A stretch of 55,742 bases of DNA from Lentibacillus populi (GTDB lineage Bacteria > Bacillota > Bacilli > Bacillales > Amphibacillaceae). The stretch covers positions 1-55,742 of the forward strand of contig BMJD01000031.1 in assembly GCA_014642895.1 (NCBI GenBank), read 5' to 3'. This document shows, one piece after another, positions 34,465 through 43,498 of the stretch. The notes beneath the pieces are model-generated. The model was not told the DNA's origin. It saw only the letters and a list, made by a program, of their open reading frames with translations, and ran no database searches. Within the stretch, counting starts at the first letter, position 1. Each line of letters starts with the position of its first letter. A program made the translations under genes and the position numbers.

Positions 34465-36063
34465 TCAATAAGGATCAGCGTCATGACCTTTTTCAACAGC
34501 TTGCTGTGGAGCTTTTTCGCTATCTTTATTACCAATTGGATTTTTGCTTGATCCGTCTTTTGCGGCAGTTGCTAAACCTTCACGTAAACGACGGCCGTAT
34601 TCTTCATCTGCTTCTTCAGCTAGTGCAATCATTTTATCCTGGATTCGCTTGTCACATTGGGAAAGGTCACCTACCAGATTGGAAATGAGTTCGTCCCTTT
34701 CCCATTCCTCAAAGTTGCGATAGGTCTCTCCCGCCTGTTTCGTATTACTCTGGCGGTCAATTGATTCTCGGACAAGGTTTCCTTCTACTTTTGGTGTATA
34801 TTCTTTGCCAATTTGCTCAGCTTCTTTTAAACCACCCAAAATCGAAGGCTCGTAGTTAATGTGCGGGTTTCCTTTAGGATGTTCAGCCTGATAACGCATT
34901 TGGCCGCCTTCCTGGTTTGTTGCGACACGTTTTTTGGCAGCGTTGATCGGCAGCTGCAAGTAGTTGGAGCCAACGCGATAACGTTGTGTATCAGAATAAG
35001 AAAATGTTCTGCCTTGCAGCATTTTGTCATCAGAGAAATCCAGTCCGTCAACAAGAACCCCTGTGCCAAATGCTGCTTGCTCTACTTCGGTGAAAAAATT
35101 TTCCGGATTCTTATTTAGCACCATTCGCCCAACTGGAAGCCATGGGAAGTGATCTGCCGGCCATAGTTTGGTGTCATCAAGCGGGTCAAAATCCAGTTCC
35201 GGGTGTTCATCATCACTCATGATCTGCACAAACAATTCCCATTCGGGATAGTCCCCTTTTTCAATTGCCTCATATAAATCTTGTGTGGCATGACTGAAGT
35301 TAGTTGCCTGGATCTCATTTGCTTCTTTCACCGTCAAATTTTTAATGCCTTGCTTCGGTTCCCAATGATATTTGACAAGAACCGCTTCACCGTCTTTATT
35401 TACCCATTTGTACGTATTCACTCCAGACCCTTGCATCATTCGGTAATTTGCTGGAATACCCCATGGGGAGTAGACAAATGTCACCATATGAAAGGATTCC
35501 GGTGAATTCGAGCAGAAATCGAAAAACTGTTCACTGTCTGGAACATTAGAAACGGGATCTGGCCTAAAGGCATGAATCATGTCAGGGAATTTCATTGCGT
35601 CACGAATAAAGAAGATTTTTAAATTGTTGCCAACTAAATCCCAGTTCCCATCCTCTGTGTAAAATTTGACCGCAAATCCGCGTGGGTCTCTGACTGTTTC
35701 CGGGGAATGTCTGCCATGTATTACCGTTGAGAAACGTACGAAGACAGGAGTTTGTTTTCCTTTTTCCTGAAAAACCTTTGCCCGTGTATATTTTGCAACT
35801 GGTTCATCCCCAACAGTTCCATATGTTTCGAAATAACCATGAGCACCGGCTCCGCGAGCATGGACAACTCGTTCAGGAACGGGTTCCCTGTCGAAATGGC
35901 TGATTTTTTCAATGAAATCATAATTCTCTAATGTAGCAGGCCCTCGTTTGCCAACCGTCCTGACATTTTGATTGTTCGTAACTGGATGTCCCTGTCTGTT
36001 CGTTAACGTATCTTTGTTCTCGATGTTCGTCTGATGGTTATCATGATTTGGCTGATCTTTCAT
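34465..36063 (-). CDS. Monofunctional haem catalase (possibly KatX-like)
   Basis: A 532-residue small-subunit haem catalase that splits H2O2 to water and O2. The active-site His is in [15 protein letters not shown], the Asn is in [14 protein letters not shown], and the haem-ligand Tyr is in [12 protein letters not shown]. The N-terminus ([15 protein letters not shown]) and the tail ending EKGHDADPY are like those of the ~530-residue bacillar KatX group rather than the shorter KatA; this is recognition by eye. The start at 36063 is preceded by GAGATGA at 5 bases; an ATG three codons earlier is the alternative. It is a single gene with its own terminator. Confidence 0.9.
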   Translation of the reverse strand: MKDQPNHDNHQTNIENKDTLTNRQGHPVTNNQNVRTVGKRGPATLENYDFIEKISHFDREPVPERVVHARGAGAHGYFETYGTVGDEPVAKYTRAKVFQEKGKQTPVFVRFSTVIHGRHSPETVRDPRGFAVKFYTEDGNWDLVGNNLKIFFIRDAMKFPDMIHAFRPDPVSNVPDSEQFFDFCSNSPESFHMVTFVYSPWGIPANYRMMQGSGVNTYKWVNKDGEAVLVKYHWEPKQGIKNLTVKEANEIQATNFSHATQDLYEAIEKGDYPEWELFVQIMSDDEHPELDFDPLDDTKLWPADHFPWLPVGRMVLNKNPENFFTEVEQAAFGTGVLVDGLDFSDDKMLQGRTFSYSDTQRYRVGSNYLQLPINAAKKRVATNQEGGQMRYQAEHPKGNPHINYEPSILGGLKEAEQIGKEYTPKVEGNLVRESIDRQSNTKQAGETYRNFEEWERDELISNLVGDLSQCDKRIQDKMIALAEEADEEYGRRLREGLATAAKDGSSKNPIGNKDSEKAPQQAVEKGHDADPY

Positions 36064-36141
36064 TATGTTCATCTCGCTTTCTGTTACTATTTTTCCAATA
36101 CTAATATCCACCCATATACTACCCAAAAGGCGGTGAATCAT

Positions 36142-36307
36142 TCTTATTTTTGCTCTGATGTAGTAAAAAAGCGGAACATCAACAAGAAATTAGAGGAATT
36201 CCCGCTTATTAAAAAGAAAAAATCACTGATCAAACACAAAAAGCCGCTGATCAAGCGGACTTGACTAGCCAAACGGAAATATCAACTGAATAGTGAGGTT
36301 AGTCGGT
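36142..36307 (+). other. AT-rich spacer upstream of catalase and TnpB remnant
   Basis: No credible gene. It contains a CCGCT/AGCGG hairpin near 36242-36258 and lysine-codon-rich low-complexity sequence. It should include the catalase promoter on the minus strand, but I cannot place it. Confidence 0.4.
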
Positions 36308-36690
36308 CAATAAAAAGACGGGTGATTTCCTTTTTAAGGCTATTCGCGACGCCCTTTCCTGCTTCAACCGCGCAAAACAGTTCGCCTTGAATACCTTGGT
36401 CAAGGAAAAACGTTCGGGCCAGAATAGGCGGGAAAAATCGATCCATTTAGACATCAAGGAAAAATTTCAATTGGACGATTATTACGCCAACAGTGCTATT
36501 CAAGCTGCCAAGGCCCAATTAAAAAGTCTGGACGAGCTGAAAAAAATCTATATCGAAAATAAGTCAGCACAAATCCGTTCTATCAAACGGAAGCTAAAAC
36601 AGGAACGCTCCAGATTAACCACCTTAATGCTGTTGCCTTAGTGATTGGCGGATTTATTGGATATAACAAGCGGGATATCGAAGGATCATA
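36308..36690 (+). pseudogene. TnpB-type transposon protein gene remnant with an internal deletion
   Basis: The sequence from about 36333 reads AIRDALSCFNRAKQFALNTL and continues through KAQLKSLDELKK; it is near-identical to the start of the gene at the right edge of the window (55531 on). After about 100 residues the frame changes at about 36622, and it ends with HLNAVALVIGGFIGYNKRDI and a TAG at 36688-36690, which looks like the far C-terminal part of such proteins. The start codon, the ~18 N-terminal residues and the whole catalytic middle are gone. It is a decayed IS200/IS605-type tnpB copy and cannot be active. Confidence 0.75.
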
Positions 36691-36702
36691 GGGACAGTCA
36701 TA

Positions 36703-36748
36703 AAATGAATGATCGCCTGCACATATTCGTGCAGGCGATCATTCATTT
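36703..36748 (-). terminator. Terminator of the PAP2 gene
   Basis: Perfect 20-base arms (AAATGAATGATCGCCTGCAC and its complement) around a 6-base loop. The stem overlaps the stop codon of the minus-strand PAP2 gene. Confidence 0.85.
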
Positions 36749-37457
36749 ACCCTCTCATTCTTTCCAATAACTCGCTCTTATCCTTTAATTTTAGTTTTCC
36801 CAGAAGATTACGGAGTGGATCCCGGGCAATTAAATAAACCCCTACCGAAATAAATACGGAGGCCATGCCGAAAAGAAATCCAGCAAGCACATCTGTTGGA
36901 TAATGAACCCCAAGGTAAATACGGGTTACCATGATGAACAAAATCCATGCCAATGTTATAAAAGCTATAATAAATTTTGTCCATCCTTTTTTCACGGCAA
37001 GGAACAGCAGCAAACCGATTAAACCATAAAAGATAGTCGTTGCGGTCGCATGTCCACTTGGAAAGCTTTCATTTGTCTTTGTAATAAGCTGCAGATATTC
37101 AGGACGATCCCGATCAACCAGATGTTTAAGAAGTTTAACTGCAATAGCTGCACAGACGAGAATTGTCCCGCCTAACCAAAGACCTTCCGCATACTTTCGC
37201 TTGAAAAAGAGTACAATAACGAGGATGATGGTCAATGCAATGACAAGCCTGATATTTCCTAACTCGGTTATTTTCATAATAAAGGATGTTTTTCCGTTAG
37301 ATACGTAGGATTGGAAATGGTCAATCCAAGTTAAATCAAAGGTATGAACCCAGCTGCTATCAACATACACACCCCAGCTAATAACGCCGAATAATAACAA
37401 AAACACGATTCCCGTCAGGATAAATGGATACGCAGTTAGTTCTTTTATTTTCAACAT
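36747..37457 (-). CDS. PAP2 family phosphatase, membrane-bound
   Basis: A 236-residue protein with six membrane helices and the complete PAP2 signature: KHLVDRDRP (K111-x6-R118-P), SFPSGHA (P133-S-G-H136) and TRIYLGVHYPTDVLAG. Members dephosphorylate phosphatidic acid, phosphatidylglycerophosphate or undecaprenyl pyrophosphate on the outer face of the membrane. The size and layout fit BcrC/YodM-type bacillar enzymes, but the substrate cannot be told. AAGAAGGG precedes the ATG. Confidence 0.9.
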   Translation of the reverse strand: MLKIKELTAYPFILTGIVFLLLFGVISWGVYVDSSWVHTFDLTWIDHFQSYVSNGKTSFIMKITELGNIRLVIALTIILVIVLFFKRKYAEGLWLGGTILVCAAIAVKLLKHLVDRDRPEYLQLITKTNESFPSGHATATTIFYGLIGLLLFLAVKKGWTKFIIAFITLAWILFIMVTRIYLGVHYPTDVLAGFLFGMASVFISVGVYLIARDPLRNLLGKLKLKDKSELLERMRG

Positions 37458-37619
37458 GTTGCCCTTCTTTCTTAATCTATGAAAATAGCTACCATTTTAT
37501 ATTATCAGTTTTTGTTTGGAAAACAATCGACAAAATGAATTCCAACAATTTTGATAATGGAAATGCTATAATATTTATTGTAGCTTACCTAAATATGTTT
37601 CGATAGGAGTATCAGAAAA

Positions 37620-38390
37620 ATGGGTAGTCATGTGACAGTATTAAATTTTGACCAGACGTACCGTAAGCAGGCATTTCTTCAAACAGAAAATTGTCAGTGG
37701 CTTGACCTTGAAGGGATACCAGGTACTAATTTGTTTTGTGAAAAAGATGGTTTATTTCTGATTGAACAGAAACTCAAGCAGAGCGGTATAAATCAGATGA
37801 CATTTTTGGGAAGCGGAAATTACCATTATGTTTCCTTCCTGTTATTATCAGTGATACAAAAGCCTTTTACATTAGTTTTATTCGATCATCATACGGACAT
37901 GTTTCCAAGTCCGAATGAATCTTTAATTTCATGCGGATCATGGGTGCGCGAATCAGTAAAAAAACTCCCCTTGCTTGAGAAGGTCATCCTTATTGGTGTA
38001 AAGGAGGACTGGAAGCAGCAAATACCGTCTGCTATGGTGGAAAAAGTAGCGGTATATTCGGAACAATCCCTTCATACCAGCGAATCCACTATTTTAAAAT
38101 CTATCATGGATGAAATACCTACAGATTCCGTTTATATAAGCGTTGATAAGGATGTTCTTGACTCAAGAGATGCGGTAACAGCTTGGGATCACGGGACATT
38201 GAGACTGCAACCGCTTATTGGAATGGTGAAAGAAATTATTCGGGAAAAGGCGTTTTGTGGTATTGACATTTGTGGTGAATATCCAATTACCCCAGCTAAT
38301 GAATATCATCAACAAACAATCGAGGCAGTAAACAAAAATGAATATGCGAATCGTGTTATTTGGGAATGCTTAAAGCAAACTTGCATGTAA
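37620..38390 (+). CDS. Arginase/agmatinase-fold family protein
   Basis: A 256-residue ureohydrolase-fold protein. Metal-ligand positions are recognisable: His69 in GSGNYHYVS, D89-H90-H91-T92-D93 (canonical DAHxD), and S174-V-D-K-D-V-L-D181 (canonical SxDxDxxDP, with Ser in place of the final Pro). The two-metal site therefore looks intact. It is shorter than arginase (~300), and the substrate is unknown; the fold also includes formimidoylglutamases and proteins acting on guanidino or amide groups. AGGAGT lies about 10 bases upstream. It stands alone before the PadR operon. Confidence 0.8.
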   Translation: MGSHVTVLNFDQTYRKQAFLQTENCQWLDLEGIPGTNLFCEKDGLFLIEQKLKQSGINQMTFLGSGNYHYVSFLLLSVIQKPFTLVLFDHHTDMFPSPNESLISCGSWVRESVKKLPLLEKVILIGVKEDWKQQIPSAMVEKVAVYSEQSLHTSESTILKSIMDEIPTDSVYISVDKDVLDSRDAVTAWDHGTLRLQPLIGMVKEIIREKAFCGIDICGEYPITPANEYHQQTIEAVNKNEYANRVIWECLKQTCM

Positions 38391-38426
38391 GTATTGGATA
38401 TCAGCAAGTTTTAAAAATTTTTATCA

Positions 38427-38497
38427 CACTACCTTGCATTAAACAGTACTATATGATAAATTAACGTTTGACAGATACTGTTCATAGCAAGGTAGTG
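38427..38497 (+). promoter_or_regulatory. 21-base inverted repeat around the PadR operon promoter
   Basis: CACTACCTTGCATTAAACAGT (38427-38447) and the matching arm at 38477-38497 are inverted with about four mismatches in the middle. Each arm ends inward in ACAGTA/TACTGT. TTGCAT (38435-38440) and TAAATT (38458-38463, 17-base spacer) form a candidate promoter inside it. A PadR gene starts 26 bases downstream, so this is a probable autoregulatory operator. Confidence 0.6.
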
Positions 38498-38523
38498 AAG
38501 ATTGTTAAGATGAGGTGACAATA

Positions 38524-38850
38524 GTGAATGTACAATTTAAGAAGGGTATTTTGGAAATTTGTGTCCTTGTATTATTAGAGAAACAGGATTGCTACGGCTA
38601 CGAATTGGTACAAAGGATCTCAGATAAAATTGAAATTGCCGAAGGTTCCATGTACCCGCTGCTACGGAGATTAACAAAAGAAGGTTATTTTACAACCTAC
38701 TTGCAAGAATCTTCTGAGGGGCCATCGCGTAAATATTATAAGCTCACAGATAAAGGAAAGGATTATCTTCATGAACAAATGCAGGAGTGGAAGGAATTTT
38801 CCAATGCTGTCAATCAATTAATCGAAGAAGGTGTGCAAAACAATGACTGA
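38524..38850 (+). CDS. PadR family transcriptional regulator (short form)
   Basis: A 108-residue PadR winged-helix protein without the long C-terminal helical domain. The segments KKGILEICVLVLLEKQDCYG, IAEGSMYPLLRRLTKEGY and RKYYKLTDKGKDYL are typical. The start is GTG at 38524, with GAGGTGA 5 bases upstream. It heads an operon with a HAAS-domain membrane protein and a DUF4097 protein; this three-gene arrangement is common in Bacillales envelope-stress-type loci. The inverted repeat upstream suggests negative autoregulation. Confidence 0.9.
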   Translation: MNVQFKKGILEICVLVLLEKQDCYGYELVQRISDKIEIAEGSMYPLLRRLTKEGYFTTYLQESSEGPSRKYYKLTDKGKDYLHEQMQEWKEFSNAVNQLIEEGVQNND

Positions 38851-39403
38851 AAAGCAATTTATGGATCAATTAAATGCTTCTTTAAAAAAGCTTTCAACAG
38901 AAGAAAAGCAAGATATTTTGCAGGATTATCAAGAGCATTTTGCTATTGGCAAAGCAGAGGGGAAAACGGAAGAGCAAATTGCCGATGCGCTTGGCTCGCC
39001 AAATAAAATAGCCAGAGAACTGCTTGCAATGTATCACTTGGAAAAGGCGGAGACGAATGTAACCGCCGGAAATATGTTTCGCGCGGTTTGGGCAGGAATC
39101 GGACTAGGATTTTTCAATCTAATTATCGTACTTGGGCCTTTTATTGCTTTGCTGGCAGTTGTTGCTGCCGGTTGGGTGATTGGATTAGCCTTTAGTTTAT
39201 CACCGCTTCTTGTTTTAATAAATGTTGTTATTTATCCCGGATCATTTGTGCTTTTTGACTTATTTGCCTCGATAGCGCTATGCGGATTAGGGCTACTGAT
39301 TACAATTGGCATGTATCATCTGACAAACATACTAACGCGTGGATTTATCCGCTATCTGAAACTGAATACCTCCCTCGTGAAAGGTGGTTTAACTAATGAT
39401 TAA
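38843..39403 (+). CDS. HAAS-domain (DUF1700) membrane protein
   Basis: A 186-residue protein. The N-terminal ~70 residues form the HAAS signalling domain (LSTEEKQDILQDYQEHF, then ADALGSPNKIARELL), followed by about four membrane helices (from residue ~75 on). HAAS proteins usually sit between a PadR regulator and an envelope protein and are thought to pass signals. The start overlaps the PadR stop by 8 bases and its end overlaps the next gene by 8 bases, so the three are translated together. Confidence 0.87.
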   Translation: MTEKQFMDQLNASLKKLSTEEKQDILQDYQEHFAIGKAEGKTEEQIADALGSPNKIARELLAMYHLEKAETNVTAGNMFRAVWAGIGLGFFNLIIVLGPFIALLAVVAAGWVIGLAFSLSPLLVLINVVIYPGSFVLFDLFASIALCGLGLLITIGMYHLTNILTRGFIRYLKLNTSLVKGGLTND

Positions 39404-40319
39404 CATGAAAGGTTTATCTATTATTGGTGTCCTGCTTTTGGCTGTTGGAATTATAGGGGTCGTCCTAACCTATCATTCCGCTTTTCAAAAGGAATCTATT
39501 TCAGAAAAGAAAATGATAGCGGATGACCAATTTAAGACGATCGATATCCAAACAGACAATTCTACAGTAGAATTCATTGCTACCGACGATTCGGAGCCAA
39601 GAGCAGAATTGACGGGAAAACGGCTTAAAAACGGTACAGAAAAATTCACAGTTGATGTAACCAACCATATACTTTCCATAAAGTTAGCTGATGAACAACG
39701 CAAACTTTTTAGCTTTGATTTCTTTTCACCATCCTTAACGCTAAAGGTATATGTACCGGAAAAACAATATCATTCGCTAATTGTGTCGAATGATAACGGG
39801 AAAATTTTTGTAAATCATGTAAATGCCGATGAAATAAATGCTGTGACATCAAACGGCCGGCTGGAATTTAACGAAATCACTGGCTCCAAGCTAAATGCAA
39901 AAACAAGTAATGGACGAATTAAGCTGACAGGACTCGAGGTTAAAGAAGTGGATGTCCACTCCGATAATGGAACAGTGGAATTAAAGCAAGCTGCGGCATC
40001 GATTATTCGTTCAGAAACCGATAATGGAAAAATTACGATGGACGATGTAAACGGTGAAATTGTGGGTAAAACAAATAATGGACGTATTTCACTTTCCATC
40101 CATGATCTGAATCAGCCGCTCGAATTAGAATCGAATAATGGGAGGATCAATGTTGCGGCGGAAAAAGCTCCTCAAAATGCAACGTTTATTGTGAAAACGG
40201 GTAATGGTAAAGTGAATATATTAAATAAATACGATGGCAGCACAATAATTGGCAATGGGGATAACGTCATAAAGTTGACTACTGATAATGGGAGTATTAC
40301 AGTTGTGAGTGATAAATAG
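39396..40319 (+). CDS. DUF4097 family beta-helix envelope protein (LiaG/YvlB-like)
   Basis: A 307-residue protein with one N-terminal membrane anchor (GLSIIGVLLLAVGIIGVVL) and then an extracytoplasmic right-handed beta-helix. The helix is shown by repeats ending in (D/S/N)NG(K/R/T)(I/V), at least nine times (SNDNGKI, TSNGRL, TSNGRI, SDNGTV, TDNGKI, TNNGRI, SNNGRI, GNGKV, TDNGSI). DUF4097 proteins include LiaG of the cell-wall stress system. AAAGGTGG precedes the ATG. It is the third gene of the PadR/HAAS operon. Confidence 0.88.
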   Translation: MINMKGLSIIGVLLLAVGIIGVVLTYHSAFQKESISEKKMIADDQFKTIDIQTDNSTVEFIATDDSEPRAELTGKRLKNGTEKFTVDVTNHILSIKLADEQRKLFSFDFFSPSLTLKVYVPEKQYHSLIVSNDNGKIFVNHVNADEINAVTSNGRLEFNEITGSKLNAKTSNGRIKLTGLEVKEVDVHSDNGTVELKQAAASIIRSETDNGKITMDDVNGEIVGKTNNGRISLSIHDLNQPLELESNNGRINVAAEKAPQNATFIVKTGNGKVNILNKYDGSTIIGNGDNVIKLTTDNGSITVVSDK

Positions 40320-40356
40320 GAACGATCACCGATTAGAAACCAAAGGATGACATGAA

Positions 40357-41082
40357 ATGACTGAATATGAACGAAAGGTATATGAAGAGATTCAAGCCTG
40401 GGAAAGAAAAATAGTAAAGCAATCGGGTCTGTTTAACCGGCTGTCAAAAAAAGCGCAGACAAAGTTAAATGGGATGATACCGGAAAAGGTTCATCGTGTG
40501 ATAACGGAGAGTATCAAAAACATGGTCAAAGCAACGCTGTTTGGTTCTAACCTGATTCAAAACAAAGGACAATCAGCAGGGATGGGCTTGCAGGAACGTG
40601 ATGTACTTCTTCAGGAAAAGTTAGCCACCTATCGAAAGACCGCTGTTGTTGAGGGAGCCGGAACTGGTGCTGGTGGTATTTTTCTTGGGATTGCCGATTT
40701 TCCGCTTTTATTATCGATAAAAATGAAGTTTTTGTTCGATGCCGCTGCTGTATACGGATTTGATGCGAATAAATATGAAGAACGCTTGTTTATCCTGCAC
40801 GTGTTTCAGCTTGCTTTCTCAAATGACGAGAAACGAAGAGAAACGCTTCATATATTGAAAAATTGGGAGATAGAAAAGGAAAAGCTCGTCGATATGGATT
40901 GGCGAGCATTTCAGCAAGAATACCGGGATTATATTGATCTGGTAAAAATGCTTCAGCTCGTCCCGGGATTCGGAGCGATTGTAGGAGCCTATGCAAACTA
41001 TAATCTTCTCGACCAATTGGGGGAAACGGCGATGAATATATACCGAATGCGAATTTTAGCAACAAAGCCCCGGGACTATTAG
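40357..41082 (+). CDS. EcsC family protein
   Basis: A 241-residue EcsC protein. Family features are AGTGAGGIFLGIADFPLLLS (a hydrophobic central segment) and FILHVFQLAFS, then a C-terminal PGFGAIVGAYANYNLLDQLG. EcsC is the third gene of the B. subtilis ecs locus, but stand-alone EcsC proteins like this one have no assigned function. AGGATGA precedes the ATG. It begins 37 bases after the DUF4097 gene, so it may be co-transcribed with the PadR operon. Confidence 0.87.
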   Translation: MTEYERKVYEEIQAWERKIVKQSGLFNRLSKKAQTKLNGMIPEKVHRVITESIKNMVKATLFGSNLIQNKGQSAGMGLQERDVLLQEKLATYRKTAVVEGAGTGAGGIFLGIADFPLLLSIKMKFLFDAAAVYGFDANKYEERLFILHVFQLAFSNDEKRRETLHILKNWEIEKEKLVDMDWRAFQQEYRDYIDLVKMLQLVPGFGAIVGAYANYNLLDQLGETAMNIYRMRILATKPRDY

Positions 41083-41091
41083 GAAAACATT

Positions 41092-41127
41092 GCAGCTCCT
41101 ATTGGATTTGCAATAGGAGCTGCTTAT
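41092..41127. terminator. Bidirectional terminator between ecsC-like and pentapeptide genes
   Basis: GCAGCTCCTATTG (41092-41104) and CAATAGGAGCTGC (41111-41123) are perfect 13-base arms. It lies between two convergent genes and overlaps the end of the minus-strand one. Confidence 0.8.
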
Positions 41128-41762
41128 TCCTTGATCCTCAATCCCAGTAATCTGGCAAATCCAATTGCTTGATCCGCTGATACTATGCATCCTTCCAAAT
41201 CATTTATCGTGATATTCAACCGTTCAAATTTACAGGTGCTCAAATCAATTCCGTTTAATGGGGCATTCGCAAACGTCGCCTCATTTAAATGACATTGCTG
41301 GAATTGAATATTTTTTAACGCACATTCGTAAAAGTCACTTGCATCCATAGAGCATTCCTGAAATAGTACTTGTTTTAATCTGGCAAATCGAAATGAACTT
41401 AAATTGGCGTGACACGTAGTAAACATGACATTTCCTAACGTCGCTTCAGAAAGATCAATACCGAGCATTTTTGATTCTCTAAACTCTACCCGATGGATAA
41501 TTCCGCCACTGAAGTCCGCATTAGAAAGGTCGCAGTGCGTAAAAATGACGTCGGTTAATTCAATGTCCCGAAATACCACTTCTTCAAATAAGACATTTTT
41601 AAATATAACCTGGTCAAAGGCCAAGCGATTCATTTCTTCCCCGGTAATGGAGCAATCTTTTATGGTAATTCCCTTGAAAAAAGGATCGTCGCTAATTGAA
41701 AAAGTTTCTTCAGGTAGTTCATGGGGGAGTTTTGGTTGTTGTAATGTATATTTTTTTGTCAT
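41124..41762 (-). CDS. Pentapeptide-repeat protein
   Basis: A 212-residue protein that is mostly pentapeptide repeats of the A(D/N)LXX type, for example IELTDVIFTHCDLSNADFSG and LSSFRFARLKQVLFQECSM. Such proteins fold as a right-handed quadrilateral beta-helix. The function is unknown; some members mimic DNA and protect gyrase, but that cannot be claimed here. The start at 41762 has GGGAAGTG 8 bases upstream; upstream ATGs (to 41801) have no site, so the N-terminus is a little uncertain. Confidence 0.85.
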   Translation of the reverse strand: MTKKYTLQQPKLPHELPEETFSISDDPFFKGITIKDCSITGEEMNRLAFDQVIFKNVLFEEVVFRDIELTDVIFTHCDLSNADFSGGIIHRVEFRESKMLGIDLSEATLGNVMFTTCHANLSSFRFARLKQVLFQECSMDASDFYECALKNIQFQQCHLNEATFANAPLNGIDLSTCKFERLNITINDLEGCIVSADQAIGFARLLGLRIKE

Positions 41763-41921
41763 CCGCATTGCACTTCCCATCATTTTATTTACTACTATCA
41801 TTGCATATCAATGCATAAACTGCAAAACGGCTTGTTGCCAAAACATATAGAAAGGAACACGTTCAACTATTTATGAATATTCTAGATTGATCTTTATTTT
41901 TAACTAAGGGGGGTGTCTCTG

Positions 41922-42848
41922 TTGGCGATAAAACCACCGATACTGCAAAGTGGTGATACGATCGGTATTGTTACGCTCGGAAGCCCGTTACCTGCCAGCG
42001 TAATAAACAGTAGAATTGAAACGGTGAGGAGCCTTGGGTTTCAGGTTGTGTTAGGTGACTATGTCTATGCGGAAGATGGCTTTCTTGCAGGTACGGATCA
42101 AGAACGTGCTTCTGACTTGATGAATATGTTTGCCGATGACCAAGTGAAAATGATCTTGCCTTCAAGAGGTGGTGTTGGTGTCGCAGGGATACTTCCTTAT
42201 CTTGATTTCACTTTTATCCAAAACCACCCAAAAATTCTAACCGGCTACAGTGACATTACCGTTTTACAAAATGTCCTGGCCCAGTATGCAAATTTAATTA
42301 CATTCCAAAGTCTGTTGCTGATTGATTTTACCATGAACACGCCAGCTTATAATTATAATCAGTTTTTTTCTGCAACATCAGTATTAAGCGCACAAAGACA
42401 AATACAAAATCCTCCTGGAATCCCGCAAATAAGCAGAGTCCCGGGCAATGTGACCGGATCTATTGTTGGAGGCAACCTCACATCATTTGTAGGTACGCTT
42501 GGAACCCCTTACGAAATTGATACGAAAGGGAAAATCCTGCTGCTGGAAGAAACGCACGAGCCAATTAACACGGTTTACAGATATCTTAACCATCTTAAAT
42601 TGGCAGGAAAATTTCAGGATTGCATTGGGATTGTACTTGGAGAATGTACGGAATGCCCGGTTGCTTACGGAACCTCCTATGAAGATCTGATTAATGATTT
42701 CCTTGTGCCACTTGGTAAACCATTGATGACCAATGTTACGACTGCACATGGCACGTATAAAGCGGCAATTCCAATTGGTGCAACCGTTAACCTGGATACG
42801 GTGAATAATACGTTGACAGTAATGGAGCCTGTGATTAGTTTGACTTAG
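41922..42848 (+). CDS. S66 peptidase family protein (LD-carboxypeptidase / MccF type)
   Basis: A 308-residue S66 protein. The Ser-Glu-His triad is visible: Ser110 in LTGYSDITVL, Glu in LLLEETHEP and His in TTAHGTYKAAIPIGA. The family includes murein LD-carboxypeptidases, which trim tetrapeptides during wall recycling, and MccF, which cleaves microcin C-like compounds. The two cannot be separated by eye. The start is TTG at 41922, a normal distance after AAGGGGGG; a GTG at 41913 is too close to that site. Confidence 0.88.
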   Translation: MAIKPPILQSGDTIGIVTLGSPLPASVINSRIETVRSLGFQVVLGDYVYAEDGFLAGTDQERASDLMNMFADDQVKMILPSRGGVGVAGILPYLDFTFIQNHPKILTGYSDITVLQNVLAQYANLITFQSLLLIDFTMNTPAYNYNQFFSATSVLSAQRQIQNPPGIPQISRVPGNVTGSIVGGNLTSFVGTLGTPYEIDTKGKILLLEETHEPINTVYRYLNHLKLAGKFQDCIGIVLGECTECPVAYGTSYEDLINDFLVPLGKPLMTNVTTAHGTYKAAIPIGATVNLDTVNNTLTVMEPVISLT

Positions 42849-42988
42849 TAGCTGTAACGCAGGTTAAAAAATATACTTTCAGAGTTTTTATGCTTATTTA
42901 GGTTTTTGGTAAAACATGATAAACTAAGCTTTGTTATCATACCGGTAAAGCTACCTATCCATTAGCATAATAAAACTGAGGTGATCTT

Positions 42989-43474
42989 TTGGAAAAATGG
43001 GATCTATACGATTATGACCGTAATAAGATTGGAAAGACACATACACGAGGTGAGCCACTGCCTGAAGGATGCTATCATATCGTTGTTCATGTATGGATTC
43101 AAAATGATCGGGGGAAACTCCTGCTATCAAAGCGGCATCCGAACAAGCATTATGGAAACCTGTGGGAGTGTACAGGGGGCTCCGTATTGACCGGGGAAAC
43201 CAGCTTGGAAGGTGCTTTAAGAGAGACAAAAGAAGAACTGGGCATTGAGCTGAATCCAGAAAGTGGACAACTTCTTTTTAGCGAAGTGAGAAGCAATCAC
43301 CATTCCGACAACTGGCTGTTTATCTCCAACGCTAAGCTTAATGATCTGGAATTTCAACCTGACGAAGTAATCGATGCTAAATGGGTAAGCAAAGATACAT
43401 ATGAAAAGATGATCCAAAAAGGGGAAATCGTTCCTACTCTGCAAAATTTTTTTAGTTTGTTGTCACGAAGCTAA
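42989..43474 (+). CDS. NUDIX hydrolase
   Basis: A 161-residue NUDIX protein with an intact box, Gx5Ex7REx2EEL: GSVLTGETSLEGALRETKEE then LGI. The N-terminal part (WDLYDYDRNKIGKTHTRGE, then YHIVVHVWI) is the form seen in the YfcD/IDI-like branch. NUDIX enzymes cleave nucleoside diphosphates linked to another group; the substrate here is unknown. The start is TTG at 42989 with GAGGTGATC immediately upstream. The stop codon is inside a palindromic terminator shared with the opposite gene. Confidence 0.88.
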   Translation: MEKWDLYDYDRNKIGKTHTRGEPLPEGCYHIVVHVWIQNDRGKLLLSKRHPNKHYGNLWECTGGSVLTGETSLEGALRETKEELGIELNPESGQLLFSEVRSNHHSDNWLFISNAKLNDLEFQPDEVIDAKWVSKDTYEKMIQKGEIVPTLQNFFSLLSRS

Positions 43475-43498
43475 AAGGAGGGTTAACCCTCCTTTTAG
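43471..43498. terminator. 28-base perfect palindrome acting as a two-way terminator
   Basis: CTAAAAGGAGGGTT and its exact complement form an uninterrupted palindrome. The TAA of the NUDIX gene (43472-43474) and the TAA of the opposite lipoprotein gene (43495-43497) are both inside it, and each transcript ends in CCTTTTAG. Confidence 0.8.

Noticed and set aside
36034-36264. 76-codon frame overlapping the catalase start
   Set aside because: It is antisense to the catalase 5' end, then runs into lysine-codon low-complexity sequence, with no ribosome site.
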